25,099 nt of DNA from a virus. The DNA lies in IMG/VR virus record IMGVR_UViG_3300025101_000169, positions 1 through 25,099 of that record; one strand, written 5' to 3'. Shown here piece after piece: positions 7,354-13,007 of this stretch (positions within the stretch are counted from its first letter, which is position 1; every line of letters begins with the position of its first letter). Both the position numbers and the translations under genes were made by a program. The notes below the pieces were generated by a model. It was not told the origin of the DNA. It saw only the letters and a program-made list of their open reading frames with translations, and searched no databases.

Positions 7354-10300
7354 ATGACTAAAAGTATGGATGAATTAATTAATTTAGAGATTAGTAGAAA
7401 TCCTGAATTAATGGAAAAATTTAAAAGAAAAAAAGAGGAAGAAGTAAACTCTTTTAGTTCTGCATTTAAAAGAGGTGTAGCAGGAACTAAACAAGCAATG
7501 TTTGATGGTCTAACTGCTATAGGAACTGCAGTTGAACAAAAGACTGGTGAAGATTCTACAGTCACAGACTTTCTTCAAGATGTAGGTAAACGTAATTCTG
7601 AACGTCAACAAAGTATTCTACAATCTTTAGGAACTCCCACAGAAACTACTGACTTATTTAAAATAAAATCATTTGATAATGCCAAAGAATTTACTAAACA
7701 GGCAGCAGGAACTGCTACTGGTTCTTTAGGTTTTCAATTAGGTCTAGGTACAGCAGCTAGGTTTGGTGTTAGTTTATTAGGTTTTACTCCTGCAGGTAGG
7801 GTTGGTAAATTATTATTTAATATGTTACCAGTTAGTCCTTTATTTGTTCAAGGTATTGGTGGAGTTTATAGGTCAGCTATAGAAAAGGGAGCTTCAGATG
7901 AAGAAGCTGCAGAAAAATCTATATTAGCAGGTTTAGCTAATGGTTTAATTGACACAGCTTTTGTAGGTAAAATACTAAGTAAAATATATGACCCAATAAA
8001 AGCTTCAACAAAAGTTGCTGAACTAACTAAAAAAAGTTTAGCAGGTTCAATCGCAAGTGACACAGCTAAACTTGCAACTACTGGTGCAGTTACTGAGGGT
8101 TTAGTTGCAGCTAATACAGAAATAGCTTCAGATAAAATAGCAGGTAGAGAAACAGACCCAAAGGAAGTAGCTAAACGAGCTATTAATGATGCAGCCATAG
8201 GTACTATAGGTGGTACTGCTGTTGGTCCTGTTGTAGGAACTTCATCTAAATTAGCCACAGATGCTTTAATTGAACAGAATAAAGAGTCTGATGAGTTTAT
8301 ACAAATAGCTGAAAAAATAAAAGAAGAAGATGTAGCTAATGCTAGTATAATAAAAAGAAGCACAGCCAAGATAGAAATATTAGAAAAGAGAATTAGAGGA
8401 ATAGATAAAGCTGCAGATGCTATAGAAAAAAAAGTAGGTGCTCCAGGATTTTTTAGTAACGCAAGTGAAACTATAAATAAATTAAGAGATAAAAGAAGTA
8501 AAGTTCTTGATGAATATAAAGCTGCTACTGAAAATGCTTTACCTCAAGAAGCTAGGACAAAAAGAATTGAACTTAAAAATATAGATAATGAAATAAATAA
8601 ATTTGAAAAATCTCGTCAAGGTGAGATAGGTTATTCTAGAAAAACAGGTAAAATAAAAGCAGCTTTACAAAAAAGAATTAATGAGGAGAAAGTAAAATTA
8701 AATAAGGCAAAAGAAAAAGGAGAAATGAAAGGTGAGTTAGTAATCACACCTGAATTATTATCAGGTACTTCTCAAACAGGTTTGACAGGAGTCATATCTA
8801 AAATATATGATGGTAGTGTTCTACAAAAATTATTAGGTAAAGCAACATCACCTATAAGAAGAACAGCTATAAATAATTATAGAGAAAAAGGTGATACAAG
8901 ATTGTTTAGAGTATATAATAATCTTGAGTCATTTTATCCTGAGTCTCAAAATAGAGCAGGAAGTTATTTATCACCTATACTAGAAGCTGTTAGAGATTTA
9001 CAACCAGTAGCTAGAACTGGAGTAAGAGATATAGCAAGTCTAGCTACATTTGGTTATGTATCTGAAAGTCCAGCTACATCTATAAAAAATCAAAAACTAT
9101 TAACTGAATCTTTATCAAATAAAAAAGGTAATATATTAGAAAAGTATGGTCAAACATCTTTAGCTAAAAAGGTAGATAAAGCTGATACTGAAATAAGAAA
9201 AGTTTTAAAACAAATATATGATGATGCACGAGATGCAGGTATAGATGTTAATTATGTGGACAACTATGTACCTGTTCGTCATCTTCTTAACAGTAAAAAG
9301 AATCAAGAAAAATTTAAAACAATTGCTAAAAAATATATTAAGAATGATAATGAAATTAATGCTATTGTTGAAAACATAAATAATGAAGGTGGTTATTATC
9401 TTACTAATATTAGAGGTAAAAAGAAAAAAGATATTCCTGACAGAAGAGCTAATTTAAATTTAGAAAAGAGTCGTAAGATACCAAAAGAAATGATTGAGGA
9501 ATTAAGACAAGAAGGATTAATTGACGATAATATATTGGAGATACTTCCAGGTTATATTATGAGAGCAGCTAAAGATATTGAGTTTGAAAATAGATTTAAG
9601 AATGTAGAACTTACTATGAAATCTTTAATAGACGAAGGTTTAGTAACTGATAAAGAATACAATGCAGTAGGTAATACATTACAAGCTATTCAAGGAAAGT
9701 ATGGAACACAAGTTCCAAAAGGATTTGCTAGAGGAACTTATCAGTTTTTATTAGCAAATGCTTATTTTTTAACTTTACCTTTTGCTGCCTTAACTGCACT
9801 AAGTGAGCCATTAATTTTATTAGCAAGAGCAAAACCTGGTAGTGCACTAGTGTCAGCACTAAAACTTCCTATCAATGCTTTTAAAAGAACTGCTCGTATA
9901 TTTTATCCAAGACTTAGAAAAAGTAATACTGAAAAAGCTTTTCAAGAAATAATGTATGGTCTTGATGGTGCATTGACTGAGAGAATAACTGCTTCATCTA
10001 CTCTTGATACACCTAGAAAATTTACTAATGGATTTTTTAAAACTACTATGTTAACACAAGTCACACAGTTGTCAAGACAAATGGCTTTTGATGGTTTTAG
10101 AAATGAACTCAAAACTGATATGAGTTCAATAGTAAATGGTAATTTAAAAGGAACTGTTAAAGGTTTAGAGTTAAGAAAAAAATATCAAGAGGTAGGTATA
10201 CCTGATATATTTAAATTAGTTGATGATATACAAGGTAAACCATTTGATAAAGTATTTAAAGAGAGTGCCCTTATTAAAGCAGCAGCAGCTCGTTTTGTTG

Positions 10301-10992
10301 ACCAACAAATTATGACACCTAATCCTACTAATAGACCATTATGGATGTCTAGTCCTGCTCTTGCAGGTACTGCTCAATTAAAAAGTTTTGCTTTTGTGTT
10401 TGGTAATACTGTTGGTTTTAGATTATTAAAAAATTTAATAGGTAAAGATAGAACTCCTAATCAAAGAACAGCTAGTTTATTTAGGTATGGAGTTGCTATG
10501 TCAATGATAATATTAGTTTCTATGTATACTGATTTATTAAAAGAAATGTTTAGGTCTGCAAGTTCAGATGACCCTATAGAAAATTTAGAAGATTTACTTA
10601 GAAAGAAAGAAGAAAGAGGACAGAATTATGTATTTGATGTCATTGCTGGAACTAATATAGCTGGTGGTGCAACATCATTTAAGTTAGCTTTAGATGCTGC
10701 TCGTTATGGTGCGAGTCCATTAGTATCTATTTTAATGGGTCCAATAGGAGCTAAAATAGATGGTATACTAAGAGGTTTCTCAAAAGCTGTCAAAGATGAC
10801 CCTGATACAAAACCTTTAATTAGAGAACTTGTAACTCTTAATCCTGTATTTGCAGCTAACAGAGGAGCAAGAGATAAAGCGATTGATTTATTAACAGGTA
10901 GAGATGAAGAATTTGAAAGTTATGAAGATTTTACAAAGAAACTTGGACTTGATAACTTTGAACTAAAAGACTTTGAATTAAAAGGATTATAG
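7354..10992 (+). CDS. Giant internal virion/ejection-type protein, 1212 aa
   Basis: The start has GAGG about 12 bases upstream and lies five bases after the previous stop. At 1212 aa it is close in size and place to T7 gp16, the largest core protein, which is ejected into the cell to carry DNA across the envelope. Visible parts are a charged N-terminus, a Gly/Ala-rich hydrophobic region (about residues 118-215, including LGFQLGLGTAARFGVSLLGF), a long charged coiled-coil region (about 330-460) and a basic central region. A hydrophobic hairpin (about 800-825, ANAYFLTLPFAALTALSEPL) and a further hydrophobic helix (about 1044-1060, GVAMSMIILVSMYTDLL) follow. Such amphipathic and membrane segments suit an ejection protein. 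No SLT-type catalytic motif is recognisable, so the role rests on size, composition and position. Confidence 0.6.
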   Translation: MTKSMDELINLEISRNPELMEKFKRKKEEEVNSFSSAFKRGVAGTKQAMFDGLTAIGTAVEQKTGEDSTVTDFLQDVGKRNSERQQSILQSLGTPTETTDLFKIKSFDNAKEFTKQAAGTATGSLGFQLGLGTAARFGVSLLGFTPAGRVGKLLFNMLPVSPLFVQGIGGVYRSAIEKGASDEEAAEKSILAGLANGLIDTAFVGKILSKIYDPIKASTKVAELTKKSLAGSIASDTAKLATTGAVTEGLVAANTEIASDKIAGRETDPKEVAKRAINDAAIGTIGGTAVGPVVGTSSKLATDALIEQNKESDEFIQIAEKIKEEDVANASIIKRSTAKIEILEKRIRGIDKAADAIEKKVGAPGFFSNASETINKLRDKRSKVLDEYKAATENALPQEARTKRIELKNIDNEINKFEKSRQGEIGYSRKTGKIKAALQKRINEEKVKLNKAKEKGEMKGELVITPELLSGTSQTGLTGVISKIYDGSVLQKLLGKATSPIRRTAINNYREKGDTRLFRVYNNLESFYPESQNRAGSYLSPILEAVRDLQPVARTGVRDIASLATFGYVSESPATSIKNQKLLTESLSNKKGNILEKYGQTSLAKKVDKADTEIRKVLKQIYDDARDAGIDVNYVDNYVPVRHLLNSKKNQEKFKTIAKKYIKNDNEINAIVENINNEGGYYLTNIRGKKKKDIPDRRANLNLEKSRKIPKEMIEELRQEGLIDDNILEILPGYIMRAAKDIEFENRFKNVELTMKSLIDEGLVTDKEYNAVGNTLQAIQGKYGTQVPKGFARGTYQFLLANAYFLTLPFAALTALSEPLILLARAKPGSALVSALKLPINAFKRTARIFYPRLRKSNTEKAFQEIMYGLDGALTERITASSTLDTPRKFTNGFFKTTMLTQVTQLSRQMAFDGFRNELKTDMSSIVNGNLKGTVKGLELRKKYQEVGIPDIFKLVDDIQGKPFDKVFKESALIKAAAARFVDQQIMTPNPTNRPLWMSSPALAGTAQLKSFAFVFGNTVGFRLLKNLIGKDRTPNQRTASLFRYGVAMSMIILVSMYTDLLKEMFRSASSDDPIENLEDLLRKKEERGQNYVFDVIAGTNIAGGATSFKLALDAARYGASPLVSILMGPIGAKIDGILRGFSKAVKDDPDTKPLIRELVTLNPVFAANRGARDKAIDLLTGRDEEFESYEDFTKKLGLDNFELKDFELKGL

Positions 10993-11002
10993 GAGAAAGA
11001 TA

Positions 11003-11236
11003 ATGAATAGTAGAGACTCATTAGAAGCACGACTAGCTGCACTTGAAGCACGTAATGAGGAGCAACACAAAGAGGTTGCCAATAAACTAGAAGTTGCTTT
11101 TCAATTAATTAATAAACAAACAGAGATTATATCAGCTATGAGAGCAGACTTAGCTAGAGGTTCAGGTGCTATTAAGATGTTGTTTATTGTAGGTGCTGCA
11201 CTAGGATTAGTGTATACATGGATTAAGATGATATGA
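11003..11236 (+). CDS. Small coiled-coil plus single-TM protein, 77 aa
   Basis: A perfect AGGAG lies 8 bases before the ATG. Residues 1-52 form a charged helix with heptad-like spacing (DSLEARLAALEARNEEQHKE...QLINKQTEI). A short Arg/Gly hinge follows (RGSGAIK), then a single membrane segment near the C-terminus (about 58-74, KMLFIVGAALGLVYTWI). This resembles small XhlA/holin-accessory-type phage proteins that link a cytoplasmic coil to the inner membrane. It overlaps the next gene as ATGA. I infer a lysis or membrane-associated late role, but a virion role is possible because it directly follows the core-protein genes. Confidence 0.6.
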   Translation: MNSRDSLEARLAALEARNEEQHKEVANKLEVAFQLINKQTEIISAMRADLARGSGAIKMLFIVGAALGLVYTWIKMI

Positions 11237-11445
11237 AGTGGTGGAATAAACTAAAACAAAAGTTTAAAGATGCAGATAATATCATTGACTTTAGTGTAGA
11301 TATAATCATTGTTATATTTGACGTAATGACTACACCATTACTAATACCTATTCGTATAGGTAAATATTATATCAAAGGATTTTTTAAATCAATGTGTAAA
11401 AGATTCTTAAAGAAAACTTATCATAGGTTGTATGATGACAAATAG
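11233..11445 (+). CDS. Small basic amphipathic/membrane protein, 70 aa
   Basis: The start overlaps the previous stop as ATGA, so translation is probably coupled. The product has a charged N-terminus, one hydrophobic stretch (about residues 19-41, DFSVDIIIVIFDVMTTPLLI) and a strongly basic C-terminus (KGFFKSMCKRFLKKTYHRLY). This layout fits a small inner-membrane-associated protein, possibly helping lysis together with its TM-containing neighbours. I recognise no family. Confidence 0.5.
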   Translation: MKWWNKLKQKFKDADNIIDFSVDIIIVIFDVMTTPLLIPIRIGKYYIKGFFKSMCKRFLKKTYHRLYDDK

Positions 11446-11548
11446 AATTATTATAACTTTACTTTTAATTGAGATAGCTTTACATTTAGCTGAGATTGCG
11501 TTTGACTTACACGCACATTATGGATTACAAGAACTGTTATACGGATAG
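11432..11548 (+). CDS. Putative 38-aa single-TM protein
   Basis: This short frame begins within the last codons of the preceding gene (overlap 14 bases) and ends just before the operon terminator. It reads MMTNRIIITLLLIEIALHLA and then EIAFDLHAHYGLQELLYG: one hydrophobic helix followed by an amphipathic tail. ATAGG lies 4-7 bases before the tandem ATGs. It is the third small membrane-type protein in a row at the end of the + strand operon, and the only frame that explains this stretch. A lysis-accessory role is possible but unproven; it could be a chance frame. Confidence 0.45.
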   Translation: MMTNRIIITLLLIEIALHLAEIAFDLHAHYGLQELLYG

Positions 11549-11567
11549 CCAACTGTGAAAATTGGAC

Positions 11568-11608
11568 AAAAAAATACCCCTAGTTATTAAGTTAGCTAGG
11601 GGTTTTTT
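11568..11608. terminator. Bidirectional intrinsic terminator between convergent operons
   Basis: CCCCTAG (11577-11583) pairs with CTAGGGG (11596-11602) across a 12-base loop. T6 follows at 11603-11608 and A7 precedes at 11568-11574. The stem therefore ends in a U-run when transcribed in either direction. It lies between the last + strand frame (stop at 11548) and the last - strand gene (stop at 11611), where convergent transcripts must end. Confidence 0.88.
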
Positions 11609-11610
11609 AT

Positions 11611-11826
11611 TTATTTAACAGATTTATTTTCAATCTTTAGTTCAGACATTTCGTCTTTCACTTCTTTTATTTCTTTTTCATAATGCTCTTTTTGTTCTAC
11701 AAGATAATCTAATCTAGCTTGTAGTTTCTTTTGTTGAGCTTCCTGATACATTTTATCAGATACGACCATTACTTTTGGTCTCATTAAATCAAAATGATTA
11801 TAGAACATGTTGTCCAATAACATCAT
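11611..11826 (-). CDS. Small coiled-coil protein, 71 aa
   Basis: AAAGGAG lies 7 bases before the ATG. After a short N-terminus containing MRPKVMVVSDKMYQEA, residues 27-65 form a charged, heptad-like coiled coil (ARLDYLVEQKEHYEKEIKEV...). It is the last gene of the - strand block and ends at the bidirectional terminator. The product has no TM segment or enzymatic motif. I do not recognise a named family, and the function is unknown. Its distance from pqqA (111 bases) is one of the larger gaps in the block. Confidence 0.6.
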   Translation of the reverse strand: MMLLDNMFYNHFDLMRPKVMVVSDKMYQEAQQKKLQARLDYLVEQKEHYEKEIKEVKDEMSELKIENKSVK

Positions 11827-11890
11827 ATTATTCTCCTTTAGTTAATTATCCCTATCATTAGGCAATAATGTTGTAGTTAAACTAGATGAA

Positions 11891-11936
11891 AGCCACACCT
11901 TAAAAAGCATATGGCTCACACCAAAAAATAAATGCT
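11891..11936 (-). other. pqqA 3' intergenic region with interleaved inverted repeats
   Basis: The 111-base gap after the pqqA-like gene holds no convincing gene. In the transcribed (-) direction it has AGCAT, AGCCA, ATGCT and TGGCT in that order, so two 5-bp stems interleave as in an H-type pseudoknot. ATGCT is followed by a short U-run (UUUUU), so the first stem alone could be a weak terminator. In AT-rich DNA short stems like these can arise by chance. Confidence 0.25.
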
Positions 11937-11937
11937 A

Positions 11938-12018
11938 TTACTTTTCAGCACAAGCATATGAGTTGATTTCTAAACCTACAGAAATTTCTGCGATAATAGG
12001 TTTTGTCCATGCAGTCAT
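11938..12018 (-). CDS. pqqA: PqqA-like coenzyme PQQ precursor peptide, 26 aa
   Basis: The 26-residue peptide starts MTAWTKPIIAEISV, continues GLEINSY and ends ACAEK. PqqA peptides are 22-30 residues, start W-x-x-P, and contain G-[LM]-E-[IV]-x-x-Y; the Glu and Tyr are cross-linked by the radical-SAM enzyme PqqE with chaperone PqqD and become PQQ, the cofactor of methanol, glucose and other periplasmic dehydrogenases. Here W4, P7, G15, E17 and Y21 all fit, and WTKPIIAEISVGLEINSY aligns closely with remembered methylotroph PqqA. The ribosome site GAAGGAG lies 8 bases upstream, inside the last codons of the holin gene, whose stop is one base away. No pqqB-F gene is in the window, so host enzymes would be needed. 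It may boost host PQQ, act as a decoy, or be another modified peptide. Confidence 0.82.
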   Translation of the reverse strand: MTAWTKPIIAEISVGLEINSYACAEK

Positions 12019-12019
12019 A

Positions 12020-12391
12020 TTATTTCTCCTTCCATGTTTTAATTCCTTTCTCAGCACCTCTACTTATGATGTAGCCACCAATACCAATCTGTAATAAATC
12101 AAACAGTTTCATAATAACTGCGTCTGATAAATTCTCAGGATGTATTCCAAACCAATACATAAACAAAAGCATCAAGAAAGATAACATTGTTAATGGTCTC
12201 CAATTACGTTGTAACCAACCTTCACCTTTAGCTTCAGCAACGACCACAGATGCAGCAGCTTTTTCTATATCTGCTGAATGTGTAACAAGTGCCTTGTTTA
12301 ATTCTGATTGAGCCTTTGCTTGACCAGCTTTATCAGGAATTATTCTATCAATTACTTTACCTAATATAGGTGCAATCATTGGTAATAACAT
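12020..12391 (-). CDS. Holin of the three-TM (GTA-type) family, 123 aa
   Basis: GGGAG stands 7 bases before the ATG. The N-terminus (MLLPMIAPILGKVIDRIIPD) is hydrophobic. A charged Ala/Gln/Glu-rich helix follows, then AEAKGEGWLQRNWRPLTMLS and two membrane helices (about residues 66-83 and 93-111). The pattern [AE]..s.W.QRNWRP...l....l is the signature I know from the 'holin of 3TMs, for gene-transfer release' family (PF11351). Such proteins open the inner membrane at the end of infection. No endolysin gene is recognisable beside it. It lies in the - strand block far from the + strand virion genes, and it is translationally linked to the pqqA-like gene. Confidence 0.8.
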   Translation of the reverse strand: MLLPMIAPILGKVIDRIIPDKAGQAKAQSELNKALVTHSADIEKAAASVVVAEAKGEGWLQRNWRPLTMLSFLMLLFMYWFGIHPENLSDAVIMKLFDLLQIGIGGYIISRGAEKGIKTWKEK

Positions 12392-12431
12392 ATTATTTCT
12401 CCCATTTATGTGTATTATAACTCAAATCTAT

Positions 12432-13007
12432 TTAGAAAAAAAGAGTTAAATTATTATTTTTGTTCATTTTACATTTACCTTCAAGGCAAATTAAGTCATT
12501 GGTTTCACTAATCTTTTCATAAGTCTTATGAAGAGGACTCGTATAGAAATATAACGAGCCTTCCCTCATAGGTATAAAATATTTTTTAGTAGCAGGTCTG
12601 TTATAATAAAATAAACCTGAACTAGAATTACCTATATGTATAGGTAACACAAAGTAGCTATCAGCTTTATGGTTTAAATTATAGTAAGTTCCATCCTCTT
12701 GTATAATCTCAAATGCAGGTGATGAATATGTTTCTTCAAATGTTAAATCATCAACGTACATATTATTTAATACTTGTTTTATTTTAAATAATAATGATGG
12801 AAACTTTTCAAATATAATAGGATTGTTCGTAAGACATTTATCTTTATAAGTATCTTCAGTATCTGAATCTTCTTTTCCTGAACCTAATGATAATCTATCA
12901 GAATATTTTGACCAGGAATCTTTTAAATCCAATACTGATTTATAAATTGTTTTACAATCTGTATCTTCTATAAAATCTTTAATCGTTATTGAAGAGAGTA
13001 TTTTCAT
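12432..13007 (-). CDS. Unknown protein with a possible double-stranded beta-helix domain, 191 aa
   Basis: The frame is open further upstream to 13118, but I choose the ATG at 13007: AAAGGA lies about 11 bases upstream, and the overlap with the preceding gene falls to 29 bases. The N-terminal half is polar and helical. The C-terminal half looks beta-rich (TYYNLNHKADSYFVLPIHIG, SGLFYYN, YFIPMREGSLYFYTSPLHKT), the strand pattern of a cupin/2-oxoglutarate-oxygenase jelly roll, with H157 (SPLHKTYEK) where a distal iron ligand would sit. A proper H-x-D motif and the usual 2OG-binding Arg are not evident, so I do not call it an enzyme. Its place after two sugar-modifying genes hints at a role in the same modification. 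Confidence 0.5.
   Translation of the reverse strand: MKILSSITIKDFIEDTDCKTIYKSVLDLKDSWSKYSDRLSLGSGKEDSDTEDTYKDKCLTNNPIIFEKFPSLLFKIKQVLNNMYVDDLTFEETYSSPAFEIIQEDGTYYNLNHKADSYFVLPIHIGNSSSGLFYYNRPATKKYFIPMREGSLYFYTSPLHKTYEKISETNDLICLEGKCKMNKNNNLTLFF

Noticed and set aside
7866-8369. Long open frame (167 codons) on the - strand inside the 1212-aa gene
   Set aside because: It is Ala/Ser/Leu-rich, has no ribosome site, and is antisense to a strong coding frame with good codon structure.
11830-11915. A 22-codon frame after pqqA on the - strand
   Set aside because: It has no ribosome site, low-complexity Ser/Thr/Leu content, and overlaps the possible RNA stems.
12414-12442. TATAAT before the holin gene as a third promoter
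   Set aside because: The -10 box is perfect, but the -35 position is a T-run inside the previous gene with no TTGAC-like hexamer; in AT-rich DNA this is weak.
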